Shown: positions 11,575 to 22,800 of the stretch, one piece after another
How positions within the stretch are numbered: position 1 is the stretch's first letter
How the letters are laid out: every line of letters starts with the position of its first letter
From: Ophioderma brevispina
Taxonomy: Eukaryota > Echinodermata > Ophiuroidea > Amphilepidida > Ophiodermatidae
DNA: 64,000 bases
Direction: 5' to 3'
Assembly: GCA_023653785.1 (NCBI GenBank)
Contig: JAMKCH010056779.1
Span: 1-64,000 of the forward strand
Program-made: the position numbers and the translations under genes
Notes under the pieces: generated by a model
What the model saw: only the letters and a program-made list of their open reading frames with translations
The model's database searches: none
Told to the model about the DNA's origin: nothing

Positions 11575-12110
11575 CAGGAACCATCCAGAAACCATCTGGG
11601 AACCATCCAAAGTGTCCCCTTTTGTTTAAAAATCATGATTTTGACCATTTTGAAACAAAATGCTAATTTGGGTTCCAGACAATGCTCAACAACCATTAAT
11701 GTAAGTGCTGATAGGATTGTGCGCTTGGCCTGCTGCCGGCCTAGATGAAGTGAAATGATTGTGACGATTTCCTGACGGCAGCGTAATAATAATAATAGAC
11801 AACAGCGCCGTGATCTTATATGAATGCCTCTTTATAAAAGCCAATATATTCAGACAATGCTCAACAACCATTAATACACAAAGGAGCCGAAAACACCGGG
11901 AACCATCCAGAAACCATCTGGGAACTATCCAAAGTGTCCACTTTTGTTTAAAAATCATAAATTTTGACCATTTTGAGCCAAAATAGTTTAATCGGGTTCC
12001 AGACAAAGCTCAACAACCATTAATATGCAAAGAGGAAAAAAAACCTGGAACCATCCAGAAGCTACTGGGAACCATCAATCAAAAGTGTCCACTTCTGTTT
12101 AAGAATCATA
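11575..12110 (+). repeat. A1 array, second block
   Basis: Sequence from 11,575 matches 10,705-10,829 almost base for base, is interrupted by a SINE 3' fragment, then matches 10,808-11,090. Because it is this close to its neighbour it may be an allelic or assembly duplicate rather than an ancient repeat. Confidence 0.75.
11700..11846 (+). repeat. SINE 3' fragment embedded in the A1 array
   Basis: Near-identical to about 10,120-10,265, the 3' half of the complete SINE, with one extra trinucleotide in an ataata tract. It lacks the tRNA head and A and B boxes. The junction shares the letters aat with the A1 unit. This looks like a rearrangement copy rather than an independent insertion. Confidence 0.75.
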
Positions 12111-12660
12111 TTTTAGTAACCCATATTCTTAGCAAATCTGTGGAAAAATTGGGTTTTTCGGGAGTCAAAGGTCAATAACAGGGGTCAAATTTTGAAATTG
12201 ATCCGATCATGTTGAAAAGTATACCAAGTTAATAGTTTAATCATAAGGATTCCAAAAAGGTATAGTTTGTACTATCTGTGGCCGAAAGTTTTGGAGTTAT
12301 AGGCTAAAAACAGCAAAAATCAATAAAAAGGATAATTTTCAGTTGTACAGGGATCAAATTTAAAAATTACTCCGATTTGGATACAAAATGGCGCAAATTA
12401 TAGATGGAGCTCATAGGATAAAAATAAGGAATAGTTTTGAGTATCTTAAATGCTTACTTACCGAAGCAAAAATCAATAAAAACGGTCATTTTCAGGTGTA
12501 CAGGGGTCAAATTTTAAAATTACTCCGATTTGGATAAAAAATGGTGCCAATTATTGATGGAGCTCATAGGATTAAAATAAGGAATATTTTTGACTTGTCT
12601 TAAATGCTTAGTTCCCAATGTAGGGGGCACCAAAGGTCAACATCCATTGCATTCAATGAA
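12111..12660 (+). repeat. A2 block, second copy
   Basis: Near-identical to 11,091-11,554 but longer. It continues through cttaaatgcttacttacc-like words to gacggccggcc at about 12,660, a point matched inverted near 18,850. Confidence 0.8.
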
Positions 12661-12708
12661 GACGGCCGGCCAAAGGACCAAAATATGACTTGACGGGTAC
12701 ATCAACGT

Positions 12709-13691
12709 CAGGGGGGTAGGACGCGATCTGCTCGATTTGGGCATTGGGGATTTCCAAACGGTAATTTGGGGAACTGCTACGTGCATTTACTATGGCAGTC
12801 TCGGTTCCAGTGACATTAAAAAAATCATCTCTTAAACCCTTGTTCAAAAGATCTTAGTAATATCATGATAAATTAAGAAAAAAATATTGACTTCAAAATC
12901 CGTCAGGGTAACGTTAGTGGATTAACCCGCTGCAAAATAGTGTAATTTCCAATAACGGTCATTTAGATTTAAATATTCGTGACCAGGCCTAGTCTTTAGT
13001 CAAGTCTGTGTGTAACCGTTCGATACGCGTAAGAGCGCCCTCCTACCGTTAAAGGGATTAGCAGCGATAATGCGAGAGAATCGAAAAAAATGTGGAAATG
13101 CATGTTTTTAACTTATAAATCAGGGATAAGTGTGTACAATTCCTTATAACTGCTTTAATGTAGAAACAAACCACCAAATACTGAACAAAATGAAGTATTT
13201 GAGGAAATTTGCCATACCGTCTCCCGCAAATAGACACACAGTGACAGCGTCTCAAAATCTGCACTAAACAGCTGATTGTGGTTTACACCAGTACACAATG
13301 AACAAAGATCAATAATGCTTGTGTTTGAGGGCAAACTGTATTGATCATGGTGCACAATATCACGCTGAAAATCTGTGATATTCACCTGGAAAGGCTTTTT
13401 TGATCTCAAGTCGGAATTTAGATACGCACGTATAGAAATTACAGAATCAGATAAAAAGTACCGCCGTGTCCTTAATACACGGATTTCAAGCCAACCACTT
13501 GCAGGTTATGTTTGCATATTCATGCCAGTAACAAAAATACAAAAATATGATTTTTGATGATTTTTTCGATGTTTCGGATTAGCAAATCGCTGCTAATCCC
13601 TTTAAGTCTTTGAAACAGACTAGCACCCAGAAGTTGATGGCGTTTTGAATTTACTGTTGCTGTTAGGTTGGTATGTCCTATCCCCCCCCCG
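12709..13691. mobile_element. hAT-type MITE with 8-bp target duplication
   Basis: The ends are caggggggtaggac and, inverted, cgggggggggataggac. The 8-bp word atcaacgt flanks both sides (12,701-12,708 and 13,692-13,699), as expected for hAT. The inverted counterpart of this arm near 18,770 lacks the insert, which gives an empty site. Net length is about 430 bp once the nested TTAA element at 13,053-13,601 is removed. A second copy without that nested element lies at 24,165-24,600 in inverse orientation. No transposase is present, so any movement would have depended on another element. Confidence 0.8.
13053..13601. mobile_element. TTAA-flanked MITE with 16-bp perfect inverted repeats
   Basis: Both ends carry agggattagcagcgat (13,053-13,068, and its inverse at 13,586-13,601), immediately flanked by TTAA at 13,049-13,052 and 13,602-13,605. 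The sister hAT-MITE copy at 24,165-24,600 has a single TTAA (24,261-24,264) at the same point, so the empty site is visible in the window. TTAA duplication with clean ends is typical of piggyBac-mobilised elements. The element is 549 bp with no coding capacity. The piggyBac assignment is by target site, not by a transposase. Confidence 0.85.
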
Positions 13692-13724
13692 ATCAACGTA
13701 TGGGGTGTTGGCCTTTCTACATTT

Positions 13725-15050
13725 TTTATTTTAGGGTAAAAAATGGCCAAAAAGATCAAAATTGTCCACAAATAGGTAAATCAGTCGAAATGCATTCCTT
13801 TCTTCAAATAATCTATCAGAACATGTCCATTTACCTTCAAAGGAGTCATATTTAAGTGAATATAATGGAAGTCATTCCAATTTCTAAATTTTGGGGTCAT
13901 AATGGCCAAAAATGTCAAAATTGTCCAAAAATAGGTAAATCAGTCAAAATACATTCCTTTCTTTAAAATATAGATCGGAACATGTTCATTTACATTCAAA
14001 TGAGTCACATTTAAGTGGATAACAGGGAAGCCATTTCAATTTTTAAATTTGGGGCTCAAAATGGCCAAAAAAGGTCAAAATTGTCAAAAAAAATAGGTAA
14101 ATCAGTCGAAATGCATTCCTTTCTTAAAATAATCTATCAGAACATGTCCATTTACCTTCAAAGGAATCATATTTAAGTGAATATAATAGAGGCCATTCCA
14201 ATTTATACATTTTGGGGTCAAAATGACCAAAAAAGGTCAAAATTGTCCAAAAATAGGCAAATCAGTCGAAATACATTCATTTCTTAAAATAATTGATTAG
14301 AACATGTTCATTCACCTTCAAAGGAGTCATATTTAAGTGGATACAATGGAAGCCATTCCGAAATTGGGGTAAAATTGGCCAAAAATGGATACCTCAGTCC
14401 CAATACCTTCGTTTCACAAACATTTTCAAGGAAACATTTGCCGTTATATCTCAAGGAAACGTCAATAAGTAGCTTTAGTGCTTGTCATAGATATTCTAGT
14501 TTTCATATTTTTAGATCAAAATGGCCAAAATAAGGTCAACATTGTTCCAAAATGGTCACATCACTTCATCCAAAGGTGTCATAATAAGTGAATAGAAAGC
14601 TAGTTGGCTTAATTGACAGATTTTGGGTTGAAATGGTCAACTCTATTATAATGCCCTCTTTTCAAAGTAGGTCATATAAGTGTTTTGCCTTTTCATCAGG
14701 TGAAAAGAATGCTAGCTATTTAACTTTATATATTTCTGAGTCAAAATGGAATAAATGGGACAAAATTCATCCAAAAACTGATCGAAATCAATTAAAATGG
14801 GTGAGATAACGAAACGTATCACTTTGTCTTACTCTATATGTCTTCTTTTTGCACAGTAGGTCAAAAGAATATATGCGTTTACATCCCATCGGATATAATT
14901 AAGTAAACATGGTATATAGACTGCTAGCCAGTCATAGATTTTTGAGTCGAAATGGGACAAGGAATTTTAAATTTCCCCAAAATTTATCAAAATCAACTAA
15001 AATGGGAAACCAATTGATAAAACATGTGACTTTGTCCATATTTTTAATCA
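13725..15050 (+). repeat. C array: ~160-bp degenerate tandem repeat
   Basis: Units are marked by aaaatggccaaaa..ggtcaaaattgtcc near 13,732, 13,894, 14,051, 14,213, 14,363 and 14,512, with weaker units near 14,624, 14,739 and 14,942. The first spacings are 162, 157, 162, 150 and 149 bp. Units decay toward the centre of the foldback. The same array is inverted at 17,881-18,689. Confidence 0.85.
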
Positions 15051-16153
15051 TTACCCTGTGAATTTATATAGATTTCTATTGAATATTAAAAAATATTTGT
15101 TAGAGCCAGGGTGTTGATTTTCTAGATCCCGGATGTTAAGTTTAAATGGACATTTATAATCAGTTAAATTACTTTTTTGAGTTTTTAAACTACATCTTAA
15201 TATTGTAACATATATTTCTTAGGGCTATACATTAGAATAGCCGAACTTAGATATTGAATAAAAATATAATCAATAATCACAATAATAATGTTCTTTGAAC
15301 TTATTCGCATTCTGATGAACACAAAGGACCACATACATGTTAAAATTAGTTTTATACCTTGAATTTTTGATATACAAATTGATATTTCTCCTCTATATCT
15401 GGTTCTCAATTGGAAATTGTGAATAATTTTTATTCCACGAGAATTTATTCTAAGCTACTCACAAGGCTTTAGTAGTATGTGTTATACACAGTGATCTATC
15501 AAGGGTCTGAGCACAAACAAACCTCTCTATTGAAGCCTGTATAGAAGATTCTAGTGACAAGTCACCGACGCTAGTCACCGATGGCGATTCGCGCATGTGT
15601 AGTACATTCGGGTGACTGACCTAAGTATACACACAACCGAATGCAGTAAATATGTGTGTACATTGTACGTGTCATGCAAACCATGCTTGACCGCGCCCAC
15701 AAACACGGTTCCGCGCATATAATTATGACAGCAATCAATACTCCCATTGCATTTCCCAGTTCAAACTTGGTTCCACTGCCGGAAATAGCCATGCATATTT
15801 GCATTTTCACCTTATTAAAATTAAATGTCACCTTGCAATGATGACACTGTGGGTTCAGGAATAATCTAAGTAATACCGACACAGATAGTACATCTCACTA
15901 GTCACATTATATCGCGCATAATCTACGATTATTTAGGAGTACTTTTTCAACCCTCAATTTCCGGGATTAACTCATGGCGCAACGTTACTAAACAGAAAAA
16001 ACAACACCAACACTCAACAACGGAAAGTCTTATTTAAATTCTGTTTTCAGCTTCCGATAGCCGAGACCATACCGGATTTTCCCATTAACATTGCGCATAT
16101 AATTTTGACCACATGAGGTTTAAAAAGTCTCTCGAACGTCATGAACACACGTT
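15051..16153. other. Foldback centre, left part; no gene seen
   Basis: AT-rich sequence with no recognised domain. Frames of up to 103 codons occur on both strands of 15,571-15,882, but neither shows a motif I know. Confidence 0.45.
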
Positions 16154-16500
16154 GCAGAATTTCCAAGATCTCCCCAAGCTGTATCACAAATATGACGTCA
16201 CCATTCAGTAATGAGAGTAATAAGCGGCGCTCTTCATTTGTAAATTGTATTGGAAGAAGTGTGTACGTGCTGAGGGTTGACTGCTCTTGTTTTAAATTTG
16301 GACCTGAGTTTGATCAATATTAACAGCTAAAAATTTCCATCAAGCTTGTCCCCTTCTGGGTGGATTCACAGGCCCAGTGTCTGTGGTAGATTTAAGCATT
16401 AAATAATGAAACAGGCCTAATGCACAAGAACCATTTAATTATTTTGCTCAACCATGTAGGAGAAACGACATTTTTGACCATTTAAACCATAACTGAATAT
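16154..16500 (+). repeat. 347-bp direct duplication, copy 1
   Basis: Begins gcagaatttccaagatctcc and ends aaccataactgaatat. The copy at 16,642-16,988 has the same length and differs at only about five positions. Such similarity is at the level of alleles in outbred marine animals. Confidence 0.9.
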
Positions 16501-16621
16501 AGTCAGGAGGAATTGTGGGTACAGGGTGGAAATGGAGTACAGACTTTTTCTATTGATCGATTTTTGTCAATGATGACCTAAGCTAATAATTTCTGGAGGG
16601 TGTGCAAAATTTCGTGCAGTG

Positions 16622-16641
16622 AAAAAAAAAAAAAAAAAAAA
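16622..16641. other. Run of exactly 20 A preceding duplicate copy 2
   Basis: The run directly abuts the first base of the second 347-bp copy. The 121 bp between copy 1 and the run (16,501-16,621) match nothing after copy 2. See the finding on 20-base homopolymers. Confidence 0.6.
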
Positions 16642-16988
16642 GCAGAATTTCCAAGATCTCCCCAAGCTGTATCACAAATATGACGTCACCATTCAGTAAT
16701 GAGAGTAATAAGCGGCGCTCTTCATTTGTAAATTGTATTGGAAGAAGTGTGTACGTGCTGAGGGTTGGCTGCTCTTGTTTTAAATTTGGACCTGAGTTTG
16801 ATCAATATTAACAGCTAAAAATTTCCATCAAGCTTGTCCCCTTCTGGGTGGATTCAAAGGCCCAGTGTCTGTGGTGGATTTGAGCATTAAATAATGAAAC
16901 AGGCCTAATGCACAAGAACCATTTAATTATTTTGCTCAACCATGTAGGAGAAACGACATTTTGGACCATTTAAACCATAACTGAATAT
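16642..16988 (+). repeat. 347-bp direct duplication, copy 2
   Basis: Same start and end words as 16,154-16,500. Substitutions include gggttgactgc to gggttggctgc and ttcacaggcc to ttcaaaggcc. Confidence 0.9.
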
Positions 16989-17880
16989 GCCGCCAAATTG
17001 GAACAGTGACTGTTTGCGGTACAATGCCAAAAGCTCTTAGGTAATCATTCCCTCATCCTTTCTGGTCATTTTAACGAAAAAAATGTGAAGATAGTACCTT
17101 CACAGTGGTTAGGGTATGCCGTCAAAGTCGAAGTGTAAGGGGCTGGTTGCCACCCGAGGAGATTTTTGGTGCTTTTTTGAAAATATTATGCACAGTTTTA
17201 ACTCTAAAACTCAATGTTTATAGAAAATTAGCCATTTGTCATCATTTAGAGCTGAAAACCCTGTGAAAATCCGACATTCCTAACTTTTTGGCTCAAAATT
17301 GGATTTTCGCCTATAGATTTTCTGTGGAAAATACCAATTTCGGGAACCAATTTTGCAGACTCGAGGACTTGATGACGTTATTCTGACGCCATACTAGGTA
17401 TGTTGGTACTTATTTTGATATCAATGGAAAGAGGAGGACCATAGCTATCCACTGAAAACAAAATAATAAACATCGGTGCTTTATAGAATGCGTTCTTAGT
17501 ATTTTTTTTCATTCGTGTATCATAGCACTGTGAGTAACCGTAAAGGAGGGCAACTTTTGATTTCTTTGATTTCTTTGCTCCTTCCAAGAAAAGTGCATTA
17601 TAATGGCCAACTCATTTTCAACTTTAATGTACTCTGGTGATGTGAACTATGGCCTGATTAACAATTTTGACAAATAGGGCAATAGAGCTAATTTACCCAT
17701 TTGTGGTAAATTTCCGTCAAATCTGAGAATTGGAATAGCCAATACCCTAATTTGCTGAGGGATGTAAATTTAGTGGATAACAATCAACCTTAAGGACAAT
17801 TAATGCTGCATACATTACATTTATCAATCATAGTTTCAGTTGATATTTTCTGACCATATTGACCATAATCTTGAGATTCC
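16989..17880. other. Foldback centre, right part; no gene seen
   Basis: AT-rich sequence. No coding domain, RNA gene or array is evident before the inverted C units begin near 17,881. Confidence 0.4.
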
Positions 17881-18689
17881 CCCCTCCGATCTTGAGTTCA
17901 TTTTGATCCTCAGCCCAATGTGACTCCAAAATGGGTAAATTGGAATACCTAGCACTGTATCCTCCTAATTATATTCCATTGAGTATTTTAGAATAGAGGC
18001 AATTATGACTGTTTTACCATAATTATGTTGATATTTTGTTACCTTTTTGGACATTTTAACCCCAAAAATGTGTTCATTGAAAAGGCTAGCTCTTTATTTA
18101 CTTAATCACTGTCCCTGGGAAGTAAATGAATTATGTTCCTTTAAGCTATTTTGAGAAAAGAGAGTGTTATGACTAATTTATTATATTTGAACTTGTTTGG
18201 CCATTTTGACCTAATTTTGGACAAATTTGAACTTGTTTGGCCATTTTGACCCTACAACGTGTCAATTGAATAATAGTTCTCTGGAAAGAAAACTTTACAT
18301 ATTCCCATTATGATTGTTGAGAAGGAAGGTATTTTGACTCATTTATGGATTTTGGGGACAATTTTGATGTTTTTTGGCCAATTTGACCCCCAGAATATGC
18401 AAATTGAAATGGCTAGCACACAATCCGCTCATTTGTGTTCCCTTGGGCTGTACACGCACATGTTCTTATGACACGCGTGAGAAAAGAACGCAATCAATAT
18501 GATGGATTACCTAATTTTTTGGACTATTTTGACCTTTTTTGGCCATTTGACTCCAAAAGGATAAATGGAATGCTTCCATTCTATCACTTAAATATGACTG
18601 ATTTGAAGGTAAATGGACATATTATGATAGATTATTTGAAGAAGGGAATGCACTTCGACTGATTAACCTATTTTTGGACAATTTTGACC
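17881..18689 (-). repeat. C array, inverted block
   Basis: Units read on the + strand as ggccattttgacc, tggacattttaacccc and ttggccatttgactcc near 17,901, 18,045, 18,197, 18,236, 18,374 and 18,537. They are the reverse complement of the units at 13,725-15,050. Confidence 0.8.
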
Positions 18690-18710
18690 TTTTTTTTTTT
18701 TTTTTTTTTT
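18690..18710. other. T run of 21 at a break in the C array
   Basis: The unit stops at ttttgacct and resumes at aaccctaaatt, missing about 14 bases normally present in the unit. This is 20 T plus one native T, the inverse of the A runs elsewhere. Confidence 0.5.
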
Positions 18711-19250
18711 AACCCTAAATTAAAAAATTAGAATGGCCAACACCCCATACACTATTGTATGTCCCATGAGGATGCAAATCCACATGGTTGGATGTTTGTA
18801 ACAAATTACGCCGTCAAAACTTTTCTGAGCACTTTTTGCTGTAATGGCCGGCCGTCTAATGGGGCTTGACCTTGTTTTCCCCCTACTTCGGTAAGTAAGC
18901 ATTTAAGACACTCAAAACTATTCCTTATTTTTATCCTATGAGCTCCGTCTATAATTTGCGCCATTTTGTATCCAAATCGGAGTAATTTTTAAATTTGATC
19001 CCTGTACAACTGAAAATTATCCTTTTTATTGATTTTTGCTGTTTTTAGCCTATAACTCCAAAACTTTCGGCCGCAGATAGTACAAACTATACCTTTTTGG
19101 AATCCTTATGATTAAACTATTAACTTGGTATACTTTTCAACACGATCGGATCAATTTCAAAATTTGACCCCTGTTATTGACCTTTGACTCCCGAAAAAAA
19201 CAATTTCCCCACCCCCTACGATAACTCACTTTTTTTGGGTAAATGTTGAC
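18711..19250 (-). repeat. A2 block, inverted copy
   Basis: Reverse complement of about 12,165-12,708 plus 13,700-13,735, including ggccggccgtc near 18,847 and gaccccctgttattgacc-like wording near 19,165. It lacks the hAT-type MITE carried by the left arm. It ends in ccccaccccctacgataac, a motif shared with the ends of the element at 54,332-55,045. Confidence 0.8.
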
Positions 19251-19329
19251 ACCATACCTACCAAAATCAGTTGAAATCAGCTTCTTTAAAATTTTTTCAC
19301 AGATGAAACTTACTTTAGAGATACTAATT

Positions 19330-19985
19330 TTGACTATTTTGAACTAAAATAGTTGAATCGGGTCCCAGACACTGCTCAAAAACCATTGGTACTCAAAGGA
19401 ACCGACAACACTGGGAACCATCCAGAAATCTTCTGGGAACCATCCAAAGTGTCCACTTTTGTTTTAAAAAATCATAAAAATCATAATTTAAACGAAAATA
19501 GTTGAATCGGGTTCCAGACAAAGCTCAACAACCATTAATACGCAAAGGGACCAAAAACACCGGAAACCATCTAGAATCCACTGGGAACCAGACCACTTCT
19601 GTTTAAAAAAATCATAATTTTCACTATTTTGAACTAAAATAGTTGAATCGGGTTCCAGACAAAGCTCAACAACCATTAATACACAAAGGAGCCGAAAACA
19701 CCGGGAACCATCAAGAAATCTTCTGGGAACCATCCAAAGTGTCCACTTTTGTTTAAAAATCATGATTTTGACCATTTTGAACCAAAATGCTAATTTGGGT
19801 TCCAGACAATGCTCAACAACCATTAATACACAAAGGAGCCGAAAACACCGGGAACCATCCAGAACCCATCTGGGAACCATCCAAAGTGTCCACTTTTGTT
19901 TAAAAATCATAAATTAAACTAAAATAGTTGAATCGGGTTCCAGACAATGCTCAGCAACCATTAGGGCCTACACAAAGGAGCCGAA
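19330..19985 (-). repeat. A1 array, inverted arm; same-sense units
   Basis: Four to five ~145-bp units with caaccattaatac and gggaaccatcc words. The minus strand has a 140-codon open frame across three units (19,488-19,910) because the unit length is close to a multiple of three. I do not regard it as a gene. The units read in the same sense as those at 10,262-11,090 even though the adjoining A2 block is inverted, so the symmetry here is imperfect. Confidence 0.75.
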
Positions 19986-19989
19986 AACC

Positions 19990-21640
19990 CCAGGAACCAA
20001 GCGGAGAGTTAATATTGGGGTTTATCCACTGAAAGATGGTAACAACACCGTGTCTGGTAGTAAGGGGAAAGCAAATATCTTGAACTCCTTCTTCAAGTCT
20101 GTTTTTACGCAGGAATCTACAACATATATCCCAAGCTTGAAGCAGGACTATCCTGATATTGATTTGTTGGAAATAGAACCCGCAGGAATCCAGAAACTTC
20201 TGCATGATCTTAACGCTTCTAAGGCATCTGGTCCAGACAACATCCAATCGTATTCTCAAGGAATGTCGTACTGAGCTGCTCCACTTCTTGCTGCATTTTT
20301 AATCAATCTATTAGTTGTGGCCAACTCCCTACTGATTGGACGAATGCCAACGTCACCCCAGTTTTTAATCGGAGCGAGTCTAGTAACTACCGTCCAATAT
20401 CTTTGACTTCTGTCTTGTGCAAAGTTCTGGAACACGTTATCCATCGTCATATTATGTTTCACCTCGAGCGTCACCAAATCCTCACAGATTGTCAACATGG
20501 GTTTAGAAAAAACCGGGTTGCGATACTCAACTTCTCCTCACTGTGGATGACATAGCAAAATCTGTCGAAAAAGGGAATCAAGTGGACGCAGTCTTGCTCG
20601 ATTTCTCAAAATCGTTCGACCGTGTACCACACCAAAGACTCCTTCTTAAGCTGAGGCATTATGGGATCACTGGAAACATACTTAATTGGATTTCATGTTT
20701 TTTAACAACACGTACTCAAAAGGTTGTCATTAATGGTGAGGAGTCTGCTACGGCTGCCGTCATCTCCGGAGTGCCACAAGGCACTGTTCTTGGACCCTTA
20801 CTCTTCCTTCTGTATGTGAATGATATACCATCATATGTTTCATCCCGGACCAGGCTTTTTGCTGATGGCTTAATATACCGCGAAATAAAATCTACTGCGG
20901 ATGCTGCCACGCTTCAGAAAGACCTTGATGACTTATGCAGATGGGAGAGTGAGTGTGAAATGAAATTTAATGCAGATAAATGTTTTGTCATGCACATGAC
21001 AACCAAAAAGACCCCGATCATCTATAGCTATAACATCAACAATAAACCTCTCCAGACAACATCCACTCATCCGTATTTGGGCCTCATCTTCAGTGACGAC
21101 TGTAGCTGGGCATCCCACTTTAATAAATCACACGAGCGCCAAACAAACAGTTGGTGTTATCCGACGCAACTTTAAATCTTGCAGCAGCGAAGTAAAGTCT
21201 CGTCTCTACAACGAGCTCTACACGTCCCTGGTCACGGCCTAAGCTTGAATTGGCGTTTTGGTTGGTCACCATTTACTGAAGAGGAAAAGAAACAGCCTTG
21301 AAAGTTACAGAGATTTACGCCAGAATGTGTTGTAACAACTACACCAGGAATGCCAGCGTCAGTGATATGCGGGAAACTCTAAATTGGGCCATCCTTGGAG
21401 CCAAGAGGACTTATTTACGTCTATGTATGCTTTATAAATATCCCATTGTCAGTGTAATTTGATGAACAATACCTCATCAGACAGACCATAACCATAGAAG
21501 ATCTCACAGTATTCATATCAATCCCCACCGCCCGATCACCGCCCTCAAGCCAAGAGTAAAATCTACAGCACCAGTTTTTTCCTACCACTATACCACACTG
21601 GAACCATCTTTTCCCTGCTTCAGTTTCCATTTTTCCAAAG
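19990..21640 (+). pseudogene. Jockey-superfamily LINE, 5'-truncated, inserted in the A1 array
   Basis: Covers RT and the C-terminal region of a non-LTR element. Landmarks: KANILNSFFKSVFTQE and the ASKASGPDNI box (20,065-20,250), NYRPISLTSVLCKVLEHVI (about 20,387-20,445), QHGFRKN (about 20,493), then a 210-codon uninterrupted stretch at 20,543-21,175 with LLDFSKSFDRVPH and GVPQGTVLGPLLFLLYVND. The catalytic box reads FADG (20,858-20,869), so the second Asp is Gly and the RT would be inactive. Frameshifts lie near 20,250 and 20,540. The C-terminus ends with a PHWNHLFPA-like motif near 21,600. A1 sequence resumes at 21,780. Endonuclease is absent. The sub-clade (CR1, Daphne or relative) is not resolved. 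Confidence 0.9.
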
Positions 21641-21779
21641 TTTAGATCATTTTAATAATACACTGCTGAGTTTTGTTTGGTGGCAACATGCCAAATTTAG
21701 TTCGCTCTAGCCCCCGCGCCACGCCACTCTAGTGGGATGCGGATTCTCCGTTTGACTAGAGGATCATGCAGATGCAGTA

Positions 21780-22080
21780 ACCAGCCCGAAACCCTGGGAA
21801 CCATCCAATATTGCCACTCCGATATTTAAAAATTTAATAATTTTGCTATTTGAACTAAAATATTGAATCGGGTTCCAGGCTCTGCTCAACAACCATTGAT
21901 ACTCAAAGGAACCAAAAACACCGGTAACCATCTGTGTGAAGCACCAAAGTGTCAACCTTTTTTAAACAATCATTATTTTGACCATTTTGAACCAAAATAC
22001 TAATTTGGGTTTCAGACAATGCTTAATACACAAAGGAGCCGAAAACACCGTGAACCACCAGAAACCATCCAAGAATGCTC
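21780..22080 (-). repeat. A1 array remnant beyond the LINE
   Basis: Two to three diverged units with ctgggaaccatccaa, gctctgctcaacaacc and acaaaggagccgaaaa words. They continue the array interrupted at 19,985. These are the most decayed A1 units in the window. Confidence 0.7.
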
Positions 22081-22549
22081 AAATACATGAATTTATTCTT
22101 CATTAAATGTGCATTTTCGTGATCCAGCACAACCTGTTTTATTCATTGATCACTGGATCTGCTTGAGAAAAGCTTATTCCCAAAATGTGGGCTGATCCCG
22201 ATCTTGCGGTTTGTGTTATGAGCATTGCTCGTTTCCCACGGTCCCATAGGCTACTGTGCTGTAAATACAACATTGCGAATTCTCTTACATATGTGACCAA
22301 TATTGCACGTAAAATTGGGGCACAACGTAGATTACTAAGGCTCACGGTTCAGAATGATCATAAAATAACTTCTGCACATCTTTTAGAGTAAGTCGTGGAC
22401 GAGCGTTGATCACGAAATTCCCCTTTAACAAAATAAAACAGTGATACTCCAATCTCATGAAGATGATACATGGAACCAGCCAACACTTTAACCATCTTAA
22501 CACATGGAAGAGAAATACCTGGACCAGCAGGATTTTGGTTCAAAATTCA

Positions 22550-22800
22550 TAAATTACTATGGAGACACACTGGGGCCAGAGGGGCAGCCAACTGTGGCCC
22601 GATGGCAATGCCAACTGGTGCCAGATTGGCAATTATCTCATTGAACTGCCACTGTGGGGCCAAAGTGGCCAATGCCAATAGTGGCCCCAATTGGCAGCCT
22701 GCCATTCTGTCCACGCTGTGTCTCCGTCCCACTCACACTGTGCAGATGCCAGAATGGGCACACTGTGTAACTACTCATCTGTGGCAAGAATGGCCAAATC
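22550..22800 (+). repeat. TGCCAA/TTGGCA-rich cryptic repeat
   Basis: Within about 180 bp the words ggggccag, ggcagcc, gtggccc, tgccaa and ttggca recur in both orientations, for example near 22,590-22,700. The stretch is more GC-rich than its surroundings and leaves open frames of 128 codons (+) and 61 codons (-). I think the frames are by-products of biased composition. Confidence 0.5.

Larger units (their letters stand above)
10262..22080. mobile_element. Composite foldback element with arrayed inverted arms
   Basis: The left side runs A1 array, A2 block, C array (10,262-15,050). The right side runs the same parts inverted: C (17,881-18,689), A2 (18,711-19,250), A1 (19,330-19,985 and 21,780-22,080). 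Inverted arms made of internal tandem subrepeats are the hallmark of FB/TU-type foldback elements. The ~2.8-kb centre shows no transposase. Later insertions are a hAT-type MITE with a nested TTAA MITE (left) and a LINE (right). Treating the whole as one element is an inference. It could be an inverted duplication of a satellite-bearing repeat. Confidence 0.55.

Noticed and set aside
19488..19910. 140-codon minus-strand open frame as a gene
   Set aside because: It spans three copies of a ~145-bp tandem repeat, and the same peptide period appears wherever the repeat does.
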